NCBI RefSeq assembly: GCF_027257975.1
Contig: NZ_JANZKX010000006.1
Location: 333,957-397,956, forward strand
Direction: 5' to 3'
Length of the DNA stretch: 64,000 nucleotides
Source: Pelomonas sp. BJYL3
GTDB lineage: Bacteria; Pseudomonadota; Gammaproteobacteria; Burkholderiales; Burkholderiaceae_C
The position numbers and the translations under genes were made by a program. Every line of letters begins with the position of its first letter. Positions within the stretch are counted from its first letter, which is position 1. This document shows positions 15,464-24,624 of this stretch, piece after piece. The notes under the pieces are model-generated. The model was not told the origin of the DNA, did not search any database, and saw only the letters and a list, made by a program, of their open reading frames with translations.

Positions 15464-16810
15464 GTGATCGAGCAACACCGCCCCGGGCCGCACGTGGCGA
15501 CCGTCGGGCTGCCCAAGGAGTTGATCGACCACGTCCGGCCGAGCTTCGCGCGGTTTCTTCGCATCGAGGCTGCCGGGGGCGTGGTGCTGCTGCTGTGCGC
15601 CGTGGCGGCCGTCCTGCTGTCAAACGCCGACTTCGGGCAGGCGCTGTCCGCCTTCTGGGACACGTGGCTCGGCTTGCGCCTCGGGGATCTTGAAGCCGGG
15701 CGCTCGCTGAAGGCCTGGATCAACGACGGGCTGATGACGCTGTTCTTCTTCCTGGTGGCGCTGGAACTCAAGCGTGAGCTGGTCCTGGGAGAGATGCGCA
15801 AGCCGCGCATGGCGGCGCTGCCCATGGCTGCGGCCCTGGGCGGCATGGCCGGGCCGGCAGCGCTCTTCCTGGCCCTGCAATGGGGAACGCCGACGCAGCG
15901 TGGCTGGGGCATCGCCATGGCGACAGACACCGCCTTCGTGATCGCCTGCCTCGCCCTGCTGGGTCGCCGCGTGCCGCAGAGCCTGCGCGTCTTCATGCTG
16001 ATGCTTGCCATCGTGGATGACGTCGGGGCCATCCTGGTCGTGGCCATCGGCTACAGCAACGGGATTGACTGGCACATGCTGGCACTCGCGGCCCTGTGCG
16101 TGGTGTTGATGCGCTTCATGGCACGCATAGGCATCCGTCAGTTCTCGCCCTATGTGCTGAGCGGGTGCGCCCTCTGGCTGGCCATCGATGCGTCCGGACT
16201 GCACGCGACGATCGCCGGCGTGATCCTGGGCCTGATGACGCCTGCACGGCGCTGGGTCAGCGATACCCGGCTGTACGGCATCCTGCGTCAGGTTGTCGCA
16301 CACCCCGCCGGGCGCGCAGGCAGCGGCAATACCCGCGACCGCAAGACGCTGCTGATCGCGGAGCTGGCCGCCCGCGAATCGCTGTCGCCGGTCGAGCGGC
16401 TGGAGATGGCACTGCATCCCTGGGTGAGCTTCTGCGTGATGCCGCTCTTCGCCCTCGCCAATGCCGGCTTGCAGCTGTCCTGGGAACACGCGCGCCAGCC
16501 GGTTGCCGTGGCGGTGTTCCTGGGCTTCGTGGTGGGCAAGCCGGCCGGTATCGTGCTGTTCAGCTGGCTGGCCCTGCGCGCCGGCCTGGCGAGCCGCGCG
16601 CCCGAGCTGGGCTGGCGGATGCTGGTGGGTGGCGGCTTTCTGGCGGGCATCGGCTTCACGATGGCCTTGCTGATTGCGGACCTCGGGCTGAACGGCCAGG
16701 TCCTGGACAGCGCGAAGATGGGCATCTTCCTGGCCTCGCTGTGCTCGGCGGGCCTGGGTCTTGCCCTGCTCCTGTGGGCGTCAAGACCGGCTGGCCGTGC
16801 GCCCGGCTGA
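15464..16810 (+). CDS. nhaA: Na+/H+ antiporter NhaA
   Basis: A 448-residue inner-membrane antiporter exchanging Na+ (or Li+) for protons, with the 12-helix NhaA pattern. The key acidic pair is in MLAIVDDVGAILVVAIGYS (the D163/D164 equivalents), the assembly helix motifs ATDTAFVIACLALLG and GFTMALLIADL are present, and the family opening RFLRIEAAGGVVLLLCAVAAVLLSN is clear. The GTG at 15464 is the most upstream plausible start but has no strong Shine-Dalgarno, so the exact N-terminus is uncertain by up to about 25 residues. No NhaR-type regulator is adjacent. Confidence 0.93.
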   Translation: MIEQHRPGPHVATVGLPKELIDHVRPSFARFLRIEAAGGVVLLLCAVAAVLLSNADFGQALSAFWDTWLGLRLGDLEAGRSLKAWINDGLMTLFFFLVALELKRELVLGEMRKPRMAALPMAAALGGMAGPAALFLALQWGTPTQRGWGIAMATDTAFVIACLALLGRRVPQSLRVFMLMLAIVDDVGAILVVAIGYSNGIDWHMLALAALCVVLMRFMARIGIRQFSPYVLSGCALWLAIDASGLHATIAGVILGLMTPARRWVSDTRLYGILRQVVAHPAGRAGSGNTRDRKTLLIAELAARESLSPVERLEMALHPWVSFCVMPLFALANAGLQLSWEHARQPVAVAVFLGFVVGKPAGIVLFSWLALRAGLASRAPELGWRMLVGGGFLAGIGFTMALLIADLGLNGQVLDSAKMGIFLASLCSAGLGLALLLWASRPAGRAPG

Positions 16811-16834
16811 GCGGCTCGGGCGTCGGCCGACCGG

Positions 16835-17401
16835 TCAGCGGCTGGCAGCGTTGGCGGCCTGCACGGCCACCGGCTCGCAGCGCATGCCCTGCCCCAGGCC
16901 GCGCAGATAGGCGCGACGGGCCAGGCCGGCCGCGATGGCGGCCGTGACCTCCCGGTTGTAGCGCTCGGCGCCGCTGAGCTTGCGGATCCAGCCGCGGAAG
17001 GGCAGCAGGCCCTCGGTGGCGCTGCGCAGGCCGCTGACGGCGGCGTCGCCGAAGGCATCACCGGCCTTGCCGAACCAGTCTTCCTCGCCGGGCGCGCGCG
17101 GGCTGTCCAGATCCTGACCCAGCACGGCATTGAGGCCCTGCAGCTGCACCGTCAGCGCGGAGCAATCCGCCGGTCGCGCATAGGGCGCCTGCCGGGCCGT
17201 CAGCAGCACTTCGGGGATCTTGGCGCGCACCAGGTTCAGGTCATTGAGCGGTGAGGTGGCGGCCTCGGCCAGGCGGTCGCCCGTGTCGGCCTTCTGGCCC
17301 GGCGTGTGGACGGTCTGCACCGCGCAGGCCGACAGGCCCAGGAGCAGCACCAGGGAGGCCAGCAAGGGCCGCGAGATCATGGGGCGAAGGGTTGAGGTCA
17401 T
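16835..17401 (-). CDS. Putative lipoprotein
   Basis: A 188-residue protein with a lipoprotein signal: MTSTLRPMISRPLLASLVLLL then LSAC as lipobox, so it should be diacylated at Cys and anchored in the envelope. The mature part is helical, with no domain I recognise; two Cys remain in the mature protein (DCSALT and RCEPVA). The ATG at 17401 has AGGGG nearby; an internal ATG at 17380 would also leave a short signal. It begins 4 bases after the stop of the nuclease-like gene, so the two form a small operon. No function assigned. Confidence 0.7.
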   Translation of the reverse strand: MTSTLRPMISRPLLASLVLLLGLSACAVQTVHTPGQKADTGDRLAEAATSPLNDLNLVRAKIPEVLLTARQAPYARPADCSALTVQLQGLNAVLGQDLDSPRAPGEEDWFGKAGDAFGDAAVSGLRSATEGLLPFRGWIRKLSGAERYNREVTAAIAAGLARRAYLRGLGQGMRCEPVAVQAANAASR

Positions 17402-17405
17402 GCCC

Positions 17406-17828
17406 CTACTGTATGACAGCCCAGGCTTCCGCCCAGCGGTCCAGGTCCGGCGGGCACTGCTTCTTGTTGCCAAAGACGATGGCCTTGCCGCGGCCGCGCT
17501 CGGACTTCATGCCCTCGGCCCGGCTGGCCGGCATCACGAAGACCATGGGGTAGGCCCGCGCCTCCTCGAAGCGCTTGTAGTTGAGCAGCACGTAGAAGCG
17601 CTGGTCCATCTCGCCTTCCGGCTCCTCGTTGACCAGCCAGCGGCCGTTGTCCGGCACGCCGCGCACCACCACTTCGAGTTGCCGCCCCGCGGGCGTCTTG
17701 ACCAGCAGCTCGACACCGCCGAAGCCCCCCAGCGTGGGCACCACCTGGTGGCCCAGGCGCATCAGCTGACTCATCACAAAAAACTCTGCCGCGCGGCTCA
17801 CCGCGCGTTCCTTACTGCTCCGGGACAA
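17406..17828 (-). CDS. PD-(D/E)XK nuclease-like hypothetical protein
   Basis: A 140-residue protein whose fold signature resembles small PD-(D/E)XK proteins: an opening helix AAEFFVMSQLMRLGHQVVPTLG followed by GGVELLVKTPAGRQLEVVVRG, where nucleases have (G)xDLLV...xxVKxS. Here the acidic residue of the first strand and the lysine of the second are shifted or replaced (VEL, VVVRG), so catalysis is doubtful. A late segment YPMVFVMPASRAEGMK is a typical further strand. The TTG start at 17828 has AGGAG 6 bases upstream; an ATG at residue 19 is an alternative. The lipoprotein gene follows after 4 bases. Confidence 0.6.
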   Translation of the reverse strand: MSRSSKERAVSRAAEFFVMSQLMRLGHQVVPTLGGFGGVELLVKTPAGRQLEVVVRGVPDNGRWLVNEEPEGEMDQRFYVLLNYKRFEEARAYPMVFVMPASRAEGMKSERGRGKAIVFGNKKQCPPDLDRWAEAWAVIQ

Positions 17829-17850
17829 ACAACACTCCTGCTCACTGAAA

Positions 17851-17881
17851 TCGCGCCCCAGCCAGGGCGGCGGGGGCGCGA
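17851..17881. terminator. GC hairpin upstream of the nuclease-like gene
   Basis: Perfect 9-base stem TCGCGCCCC (17851-17859) with GGGGCGCGA (17873-17881). On the minus strand it is followed by TTTC only, so it is a modest intrinsic terminator, placed after the carboxypeptidase gene and before the nuclease-like gene. Confidence 0.5.
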
Positions 17882-17918
17882 TTGTGCAGCAATTTCAGGT
17901 GGCGCTGCCACACCGCCC

Positions 17919-17948
17919 GCCCCTGCCGCTGATTCCCGCGGCAGGGGC
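17919..17948 (-). terminator. Strong hairpin just after the carboxypeptidase stop
   Basis: Perfect 11-base stem GCCCCTGCCGC (17919-17929) with GCGGCAGGGGC (17938-17948) and an 8-base loop, 10 bases beyond the M14 stop. No T-run follows, so it may end transcription with Rho or protect the 3' end of the mRNA. Confidence 0.5.
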
Positions 17949-17958
17949 GCCCGGGCTG

Positions 17959-20277
17959 TCAGGGGACGTAGTTGAGCGTCAGCTGGGCATTGCTGTAGCT
18001 GGCGTAGCCGTAGACACCGATGTAGAGCCAGCCGGCGGCCGGATTGCTCAGCGTGCAGGTCTCGGCATTGGTGCTGCCCTGCTTGCGGCAGCTGTAGGTG
18101 CTGCTCGTGGGCTTGGCGCCTGAGCGGGTGAAGAGGTCCAGGTCGCCGCTGCCGCCGCTGGTGCTCACGGTCAGCGAGGTGGTGCCGGCAGGCACCGCCA
18201 CCTTCCAGTAGCGCCAGCTGCCGGTGGCGCCCGCAAGACCTGTCAAGACCTGACCCTTGGTGAGCACCGGCACGCCGTCGTCGCTGAGCTGGACCAGCTT
18301 GCTGGTGCTGGCGCTCAGGCCTTCGTTGTCGGTGACGGTGAGCTGCACCGTGTAGCTGCCGGCAGCAGCGTAGGTGTGGCTGACGGGCGTCCCGCTGCCA
18401 TTGCTGCCGTCGCCGAAGCTCCACTGGCGGCTGGCGATGCTGCCGTCGTCAGTGCTGCCGTCGGTGAACTGCACGGCCAGGCCATTGACGCTGTAGTCGA
18501 AGGCCGCGACGGGCGGCTGCCCGCCACCGCTGCCGCCGATGTCCAGAAAGGCGGCGCTGAAGGCGCCCCAGTTGCCTGCGGCGTCCCGGCCTCGCACATA
18601 GACCAGATGCCGGCCCGTGGCCAGGCCCGTGGTGTTGAGCGTGCCGCGCACGGCCTCCGCGCTGCTGTTGAAGCTGCCGTCGACCGCCGCCAGCGGCAGG
18701 GCCTGCGCCCCAGCCTGCCAGGGCGGCACGTCGAGGTAGGCCTCGGCCGCGGCGATGGCCTGCGTGGGCTCGGTGCCGTTGCTCTGGTTGTAGCGGGTGT
18801 CGTCCACCCGTGCGTCCAGGGTCACGGGCGTGCCGGCCGTCACACGGCCCGCGGAGAGCGCCAGCTGGGTGATGTCCGGCCCCGCCGGTGTCTGGTAGGG
18901 CGTGCGCACGACCTTGGCAGCATAGAACAGGGCCGGCATGTTCCCTGGCAGCAGGGTGTTGTTGTAGTAGCTGCACTGCTCGAAGAAGGCCGTGCCCAGC
19001 TCGAAGGTGAAGGCGGCCACGCCCAGCTCGCCGTAGCTGGGGCCGTCGCTGGTGCCGTCGGTCTCGTAGAGGTCGAGGGAGCGCTCCGGCGTGTGGCCGT
19101 TCCAGTAGGCGAACTTGCGCCCCAGGGTAGCCAGCTGCACGTCGTTGCCGGCCACCGATCCGTTGGTGCCCCAGGGCCACAGCAGCAGGCGGCCGTGGCT
19201 GTGGATGTCCAGGTGGATGCCGCTGGTGTCCAGCGGGGCCGGATCGCTGCGGTTGGGCCCGCGGCGGTCCGTCCACAGGGAGCGGATGTAGGCCTCCACC
19301 GCCCGGGTCTCGGGCTCGGAGGCGGCGCTGGGGCCGCGGTAGGTCTCGTTGCAGGCATTGCCGCTGGAACCCGAACCGCCCGTGCTGTTCCAGCCGAAGC
19401 CGAAATTGCGGTTCAGGTCCGCGCCACGGCTGTTGCTGGTCGCGCCGCAATAGGCGGTGTTGGTGTTCTTGCGCCACAGCAGGCCGGTCTCGGCCTTCTT
19501 GCGGCCGTCCGGGTTGGTGGCCAGCAGGAGGTGGATCTCGTGGTGATCCAGGATCCAGGTGGCATCGGCATCGACGCCGTAGCCATTGACCAGGCGCCGC
19601 GCGAACTCCAGCACCAGGGGCGTGGTCGCGTACTCGCGGGCATGGATGCCGGCGTTGACGAAGAGCTTGGGCTTGGGGCCGCTCACCGCGCTGTTGCTGA
19701 GCTTCAGCACCCGCAGGTCATAGCCGCCGGTGCCGCGGGTCTTCTCCCAGGAGTCGCCGATGTCGATCCAGCTGGCCAGCTGCGGCTTGGCGCTGACCAT
19801 GCCCTGGGCCTCGGTGAAGACCTCCTCGACGGTGGGATAGCAGCTGTAGTTGGGGATGCCCGCCAGCGTCTGGCGCTGCCCCGCGGCCAGGGCCTGGCGG
19901 CGCCGCTCACCCGATTCCATGCGGGCCTGCTCGCGCTGCTGTGTCAGCCAGTGCGGATCGGGCTCCAGCCGGAAGCCCAGGGCGCGCAGCTCGCGCGCTT
20001 CCTCGGCGTTGACCTGCACGATCACATAGCCCAGCTCATAGGGCGATGCCAGCGTCTCGTAGCGGCTGTGCGCGATGGCCCGGGCCTTGCGCACATCGCT
20101 GAAGTAGGCGCGCATGGTCTGCCGCGGCTCGGACTCCCGCCCCTGGACGAGCGTGGGCTCGGGGGGCTGGGCCAGGGCGGATCCGCCACCCACCAGGGCC
20201 AGCGCCGACAGCGCGCCGACGAGTGCGCCAGCGACGGCGCGCGAGGGGAACTGCAACCGACTGCCTTGCTGCTTCAT
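17959..20277 (-). CDS. Secreted M14 zinc carboxypeptidase with PKD and PPC domains
   Basis: A 772-residue exported peptidase. The signal peptide ends GGSALAQ. A propeptide follows, then the M14 domain from about residue 140 with H212-x-x-E215 (NAGIHAREYA), LNRNFGFGW (substrate-binding N-R), DIHSHG carrying the third zinc His, and the catalytic Glu in FTFELGT. After it come a beta-sandwich with RGRDAAGNWG, a PKD domain (FDYSVNGLAVQFTDGS, WSFGDG, HTYAAAGSYTVQLTVTDNEG) and a C-terminal PPC domain (WRYWKVAVPAGTTSLTVSTSGG, DLDLFTR, LYIGVYGY). The layout matches secreted carboxypeptidase T-like enzymes whose PKD/PPC parts aid substrate binding and are often trimmed. AGGAG precedes the ATG. It acts alone; flanking genes are unrelated. 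Confidence 0.93.
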   Translation of the reverse strand: MKQQGSRLQFPSRAVAGALVGALSALALVGGGSALAQPPEPTLVQGRESEPRQTMRAYFSDVRKARAIAHSRYETLASPYELGYVIVQVNAEEARELRALGFRLEPDPHWLTQQREQARMESGERRRQALAAGQRQTLAGIPNYSCYPTVEEVFTEAQGMVSAKPQLASWIDIGDSWEKTRGTGGYDLRVLKLSNSAVSGPKPKLFVNAGIHAREYATTPLVLEFARRLVNGYGVDADATWILDHHEIHLLLATNPDGRKKAETGLLWRKNTNTAYCGATSNSRGADLNRNFGFGWNSTGGSGSSGNACNETYRGPSAASEPETRAVEAYIRSLWTDRRGPNRSDPAPLDTSGIHLDIHSHGRLLLWPWGTNGSVAGNDVQLATLGRKFAYWNGHTPERSLDLYETDGTSDGPSYGELGVAAFTFELGTAFFEQCSYYNNTLLPGNMPALFYAAKVVRTPYQTPAGPDITQLALSAGRVTAGTPVTLDARVDDTRYNQSNGTEPTQAIAAAEAYLDVPPWQAGAQALPLAAVDGSFNSSAEAVRGTLNTTGLATGRHLVYVRGRDAAGNWGAFSAAFLDIGGSGGGQPPVAAFDYSVNGLAVQFTDGSTDDGSIASRQWSFGDGSNGSGTPVSHTYAAAGSYTVQLTVTDNEGLSASTSKLVQLSDDGVPVLTKGQVLTGLAGATGSWRYWKVAVPAGTTSLTVSTSGGSGDLDLFTRSGAKPTSSTYSCRKQGSTNAETCTLSNPAAGWLYIGVYGYASYSNAQLTLNYVP
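18245..18256 (+). repeat. Copy 3 of the 12-mer AAGACCTGACCC
   Basis: Exact copy inside the M14 carboxypeptidase gene between the PKD and PPC domains. A partial copy (CAAGACCTG) directly precedes it. Confidence 0.9.
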
Positions 20278-20665
20278 CTCGATCTCCTGAGATCAGGCAG
20301 GTAGCAAGACCTGGCACATCCGACGCCACCCGGGACTGCAGCGGTGCCGGCCGCGGGGACCTGCGGCCTGCAGGGGCGCCCTCGCAGACAGGCGGGCGCG
20401 CCCCGGTTTGCACGGTGCAGGCCGTCCCGTCTGGCGGGCCCGGTCCTGCCTCACTCTGAGAGATCCCCCGCCCCGGCGGCGTGCGCCGGGGCATCCTTGC
20501 CTTGTTGTGCTTCAGGCCCGCCGTGGACGGAGCGGCTCGCCCGGCCTCACGGCAGTGCACGGACTGAAGGCGTCATGGCCCCGGCCGAGCCCCTGCAGTA
20601 TCGGCAGGCGGCCCGTCACGGGGCTCCGTGGCTTCCCGCAGCCACCGGGCTGTGGGTGTGTCGCA
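20278..20665. other. Intergenic region upstream of the carboxypeptidase gene
   Basis: 388 bases between fhs (ending at 20666) and the carboxypeptidase start, all read on the minus strand. It holds a perfect 9-base GC hairpin, GCCCCGGCG (20470-20478) with CGCCGGGGC (20484-20492), possibly ending fhs transcription, though no T-run follows on that strand. The promoter of the carboxypeptidase must lie between it and 20277. No gene seen. Confidence 0.45.
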
Positions 20666-22330
20666 TCAGAACAGTCCGTGGATGCGCCCGCCGTCGTCCA
20701 GGCCGATGCGCTCGGCCGCAGGGGCCTTGGGCAGGCCGGGCATGGTCATGATGTCGCCGCAGATGGCGGTGACGAACTCGGCGCCCGCATGCAGCCGCAG
20801 CTCGCGCACGCGCAGGCGGTGGCCCTGCGGCGCGCCCAGGCGCTTGGGATCGCTGCTGAAGGAATACTGCGTCTTGGCGATGCAGACCGGCAGATGGCCA
20901 TGGCCCAGGGCCGTGATCTCCTCCAGCTGGCGGAAGGCGGCGGGTTCGAAGTCGATGTCTTCGGCGCCGTAGATGCGCGTGGCCACGGCCTGCAGCTTGT
21001 GCGCCAGGCCGTCCGCGTCCTGGTACAGCAGACCCAGGGCCGGGGCCTCGCCTTCGCAGGCCTGGACCACGGCCCGCGCCAGCGCCTCGGCGCCCGCCCC
21101 GCCCTGCGCCCAGTGGCTGGCCAGCACACAGCGCACGCCCAGGCGCTCGCAGGCGGCCTGCACGAGGGCGATCTCCTCGGGGGTGTCGCTGTCAAAGCGG
21201 TTGATGGAGACGATGGCCGGCAGCCGGTAGTGCTGCTGCACGTTGTGCACATGGCGCTCCAGATTGGGCAGGCCCAGGCGCAGGGCCTCGAGGCCGTCCG
21301 GCGCGCCCTGGCCATGGTGCTTCAGCGCCCGGATGGTGGCCACGACCACCGCGCAGGAGGGCCGCAGGCCGGACTTGCGGCACTTGATGTCGATGAACTT
21401 CTCGGCGCCCAGGTCGGCACCGAAGCCGGCCTCGGTGACCACGTAGTCGGCCAGACGCAGCGCCGTGCGCGTGGCCATCACCGAATTGCAGCCGTGCGCG
21501 ATGTTGGCGAACGGCCCGCCGTGCACGAAGGCCGGATTGCCTTCCAGGGTCTGGACCAGATTGGGCTGGATGGCATCCCTCAGCAGCGCCGCCATGGCGC
21601 CGTCGGCCTGCAGCTCGCGGGCGGTGACGGGCTTCTTGTCAGCCGTGTAGCCCACGACGATCTGCCCGAGGCGGCGCTTGAGGTCCGCCAGCGAGTCGGC
21701 CAGACACAGGATGGCCATGACCTCGGAAGCCACCACGATGTCGAAGCCGTCCTCACGCGGATAGCCATTGCCCGGGCCGCCCAGGCCCGCGGTGATCAGG
21801 CGCAGGGCGCGGTCGTTCATGTCCACCACGCGGCGCCAGCTGATGCGGCGCACGTCCAGCCCCAGCACATTGCCGTGGTGGATGTGGTTGTCGATCATCG
21901 CGGCCAGCAGGTTGTTGGCCAGGGCGATGGCGTGGAAGTCGCCGGTGAAGTGGAGGTTGATGTCCTCCATGGGCACGACCTGCGCATGCCCGCCGCCGGC
22001 CGCCCCACCCTTCATGCCGAAGCAGGGCCCCAGCGAGGGCTCGCGCAGGCAGATGATGGTGTTGGCGCCGATGCGGTTGAGACCGTCGCCCAGGCCCACC
22101 GTGGTGGTGGTCTTGCCCTCCCCCGGCGGCGTGGGCGTGATGGCGGTGACCAGCACCAGCTTGCCGCGCTGGGGCAGCTTCTCGAGCCGGCGCAGGGCCG
22201 CGAGGCTCAGCTTGGCCTTGTAGTGGCCGTAGGGCACGAGCTCGTCCTCGGCCAGGCCCAGGCGTTCCTGCGCCAGGGGGAGGATCTTGCGCAGCGTGGC
22301 GGCCTGGGCAATCTCGATGTCGGTGGGCAT
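20666..22330 (-). CDS. fhs: Formate-tetrahydrofolate ligase
   Basis: A 554-residue cytosolic enzyme joining formate to tetrahydrofolate with ATP to give 10-formyl-THF. The P-loop is [16 protein letters not shown] (about residues 66-81). Further family motifs are [35 protein letters not shown] (two runs of it), [25 protein letters not shown] and the C-terminal [10 protein letters not shown]. The length matches the family (about 555). The ATG has AGGAG upstream. It is separated from the upstream hydrolase-like gene by a strong terminator, so it has its own promoter in the short gap. In aerobic betaproteobacteria this enzyme feeds one-carbon units from formate into purine and serine synthesis. 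Confidence 0.96.
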   Translation of the reverse strand: MPTDIEIAQAATLRKILPLAQERLGLAEDELVPYGHYKAKLSLAALRRLEKLPQRGKLVLVTAITPTPPGEGKTTTTVGLGDGLNRIGANTIICLREPSLGPCFGMKGGAAGGGHAQVVPMEDINLHFTGDFHAIALANNLLAAMIDNHIHHGNVLGLDVRRISWRRVVDMNDRALRLITAGLGGPGNGYPREDGFDIVVASEVMAILCLADSLADLKRRLGQIVVGYTADKKPVTARELQADGAMAALLRDAIQPNLVQTLEGNPAFVHGGPFANIAHGCNSVMATRTALRLADYVVTEAGFGADLGAEKFIDIKCRKSGLRPSCAVVVATIRALKHHGQGAPDGLEALRLGLPNLERHVHNVQQHYRLPAIVSINRFDSDTPEEIALVQAACERLGVRCVLASHWAQGGAGAEALARAVVQACEGEAPALGLLYQDADGLAHKLQAVATRIYGAEDIDFEPAAFRQLEEITALGHGHLPVCIAKTQYSFSSDPKRLGAPQGHRLRVRELRLHAGAEFVTAICGDIMTMPGLPKAPAAERIGLDDGGRIHGLF

Positions 22331-22362
22331 GCAGCGCTCCTGATGGGATCGACGGGCGCCGG

Positions 22363-22406
22363 AAAAAGCAATGGCGCGTCAGGGCCGGTGGGCCCTGCGC
22401 GCCATT
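22363..22406 (-). terminator. Intrinsic terminator
   Basis: On the minus strand a long stem formed by 22370-22386 and 22391-22406 (AATGGCGCG and CAGGGCC arms, one bulged T, GGTG loop) is followed by GCTTTTTCC. This is the clearest intrinsic terminator in the window; it ends the 3-hydroxyisobutyryl-CoA hydrolase-like gene. Confidence 0.9.
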
Positions 22407-22441
22407 GTGGTGCCTGCACCCGGAGGGGGGCAAGGGTCAGG

Positions 22442-23560
22442 TCATGCCAGATCGCTCAGGGGATGATCCTGGGCCGTCCAGGGGCTCTGGAAGAAGGCGG
22501 CCACCATCTCGGGCGTCACGTCCTCGATGCGGGCCGGGTTCCAGCGCGGGGCGTGGTCCTTGTCGACGGCCAGGGCGCGGATGCCCTCCACCGTCTCGCT
22601 GGCCGCGCCCGGGCGCAGGTGGAAGCAGCGGTGAACCAGGTCGCGCTCCATGCGGAGATCGTCGGCCAGGCTCATCTGGCGGGCGCGGCGCACCTGCTCC
22701 AGCGTCACCGCCATCATCAGCGGCGAGCGCTTGCGCAGCGTGGCCAGGGCATGGCGCGCCCATTCGCTGTCATCGCCGGCCAGCGATTCCATGATGGCCT
22801 GCACGCTGGCGGCGCCGAAGTGGCGGTCGATCTGGCGGCGCAGCTCGCGGTGGTCCGGCGTGGGGGCCAGGTCCACGCGCTCCATGACGGTGGCCACCAC
22901 ATGCTCGGCGCTGGTCTGCAGGCCCTGGCGCAGCGCCTGGATCAGCTCGGGCAGCACGCTGCTCTTGACGTAGACATCGCCCAGGCCCATCTCGATGGCA
23001 TCGCCCGCGGCAATGGGCTGGCCGGTCAGCGCCAGCCACTCGCCCGTGAAGCCGGGGCACTGGCCCAGGAAGAAGCCACCGCCGACGTCCGGGAAGAGGC
23101 CGATGTTGGTCTCGGGCATGGCCAGCTTGGAATGCTCGGTCAGCACGCGCAGGCGGGCGCCCTGGCTGATGCCCATGCCGCCGCCCATCACCACACCGTC
23201 CATCAGGGCGATATAGGGCTTGGGGAAGCGGTGGATCAGGTGGTTGAGCGCGTATTCCTCGGTGAAGAAGTCCTCCAGGGCGGAGTCCCCGGCCAGCGCG
23301 GCCTGGTGGAAGAAGCGGATATCCCCGCCGGCGCAGAAAGCCGCCGGCTTGCCCTCGCGGCCCTGGCCCAGGACAACCACGGCCTGGATGCCGGGCTCGG
23401 CGGCCCAGGCCTTCAGCAGGATGGTCAGGTCGCGGATCATGGCCAGCGAGAGCGCATTGAGCGCCTGCGGGCGGTTCAGCGTGATCAGGCCCAGGCAGCC
23501 ATTCACCTCGGCCAGGATCTGGCCCTCGGACTGCAATTGCGGGATCAGGGGGGACGTCAT
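22442..23560 (-). CDS. Enoyl-CoA hydratase/isomerase family, 3-hydroxyisobutyryl-CoA hydrolase type
   Basis: A 372-residue crotonase-fold protein. The oxyanion-hole segments are FCAGGDIRFFHQ and DGVVMGGGMGISQGARLRVLTE, followed by MPETNIGLFPDVGGGFFLGQCPG, the arrangement that distinguishes 3-hydroxyisobutyryl-CoA hydrolases (Glu in PETNIG, Asp in FPDVGG) from ordinary hydratases. The C-terminal ~150 residues are the family's extra domain. The enzyme releases 3-hydroxyisobutyrate in valine breakdown. The window also encodes branched-chain 2-oxoacid dehydrogenase (53.7-57.5 kb), so valine catabolism is plausible, although the loci are 30 kb apart. The ATG lies 48 bases after the EamA transporter stop, so they may be co-transcribed. 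Confidence 0.88.
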   Translation of the reverse strand: MTSPLIPQLQSEGQILAEVNGCLGLITLNRPQALNALSLAMIRDLTILLKAWAAEPGIQAVVVLGQGREGKPAAFCAGGDIRFFHQAALAGDSALEDFFTEEYALNHLIHRFPKPYIALMDGVVMGGGMGISQGARLRVLTEHSKLAMPETNIGLFPDVGGGFFLGQCPGFTGEWLALTGQPIAAGDAIEMGLGDVYVKSSVLPELIQALRQGLQTSAEHVVATVMERVDLAPTPDHRELRRQIDRHFGAASVQAIMESLAGDDSEWARHALATLRKRSPLMMAVTLEQVRRARQMSLADDLRMERDLVHRCFHLRPGAASETVEGIRALAVDKDHAPRWNPARIEDVTPEMVAAFFQSPWTAQDHPLSDLA

Positions 23561-23608
23561 GACTACTCCGTTTTATTGTTCAGGGCGCGCGCGGACCTTG
23601 CGGACTCC

Positions 23609-24490
23609 TCAACGCACGCGCCGCCAGCCCAGCCATTCATTGCCGACCAGCGCGGCCAGCACCATAGCACCACCCCAGAGGGCGGAGGAAGACGGGACTT
23701 CCCCCGCGCCCCACCACGCCCACAACACCCCGAAGATCACCTCGAGCAGGCCCAGCAGGGCCACCTCGGGGGCCGGCAGCACGCGGGTGAGGCGCACGAC
23801 CAGCAGGCAGGGAATGGCCAGCTGCGTCAGGCCCAGGCCGGCCAGCAGGGTCAGGTCATGCGCGGTGGCCTCGAAGGGCCAGGCCATGGGCAGCGTCATC
23901 AGGGCAGACAGCAAGGCGCCGATCAGCACCGCCGGCAGCATGTCCGGCTTCTCAGTCGAGCTGTCGCTGTGGGCAATGCGCTGCAGCAAGGTCCAGTTGG
24001 TGGCCGCCGCCAGCGGCACGGCCAGGGCCACGCCCATGCCGGCCAGGCTGGCCGCGCTGCCCTGCATCTCGTGGCCGAACATCCAGGCGATGCCCGCGCT
24101 GCCCAGCACGATGGCCACCCAGGTCCGTGCCGGCAGGCGGTGATGCAGGAACAGCCGCGAGAACAGCGCCGTCAGCAGCGGCCCCAGCGCCATCGTCACC
24201 AGCACATTGGCGACGGTGGTCATGGTGATGGCCATCATGAAGGCCGTGAACATCACCGACCAGCACAGCCCCGAGATCCACACCGCCCGCGGCGTCCGCG
24301 GCAGCTGCCGCCAGAACGCCGCCCCCCGCATCCACGAGAGCGCCGCGACCAGCGACAGCGCATTGAACGCACTCCGCCAGAACGTCACCTCGAAGCCCTT
24401 CGCGACCTCCAGATGCCGCGACACCACCCCCGCCGTGCTCCACAGCAGGGTCACCAGAATCATCAACAGAACTGCTCGACGATGCTTCAT
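23609..24490 (-). CDS. EamA/DMT-family transporter
   Basis: A 293-residue membrane protein with ten predicted helices in two EamA repeats, starting MKHRRAVLLMILVTLLWSTAG, with FWRSAFNALSLV after helix 1, the usual drug/metabolite transporter pattern. Substrate unknown; relatives export amino acids, nucleotides or drugs. The ATG lies directly after a GC hairpin with no visible Shine-Dalgarno, so the start could be a few codons downstream (M10). It follows typA by 123 bases, with several hairpins between them. Confidence 0.85.
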   Translation of the reverse strand: MKHRRAVLLMILVTLLWSTAGVVSRHLEVAKGFEVTFWRSAFNALSLVAALSWMRGAAFWRQLPRTPRAVWISGLCWSVMFTAFMMAITMTTVANVLVTMALGPLLTALFSRLFLHHRLPARTWVAIVLGSAGIAWMFGHEMQGSAASLAGMGVALAVPLAAATNWTLLQRIAHSDSSTEKPDMLPAVLIGALLSALMTLPMAWPFEATAHDLTLLAGLGLTQLAIPCLLVVRLTRVLPAPEVALLGLLEVIFGVLWAWWGAGEVPSSSALWGGAMVLAALVGNEWLGWRRVR

Positions 24491-24498
24491 GACGACAA

Positions 24499-24624
24499 AG
24501 CGGCCCCACCGGGGCCGCTCTCAACGATCTGGCTGGAACCCCCTCTCGGAGGGGGCTGGGGAGAGCCCAATTCCCGCGCAAAGCGCAACGCATGGCGCGG
24601 GAAGCCGCAGCCATCAGGCTGCGG
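24499..24624 (-). terminator. Cluster of hairpins after typA
   Basis: Four perfect hairpins in 126 bases. CCGCAGCC/GGCTGCGG (24605-24612 and 24617-24624) straddles the typA stop. TTCCCGCGC/GCGCGGGAA pairs 24571-24579 with 24595-24603. CCCCCTC/GAGGGGG lies near 24539-24555. AGCGGCCCC/GGGGCCGCT pairs 24499-24507 with 24511-24519 and is followed on the minus strand by TTTGTCG. Together they probably end or weaken transcription between typA and the EamA gene. Confidence 0.6.
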
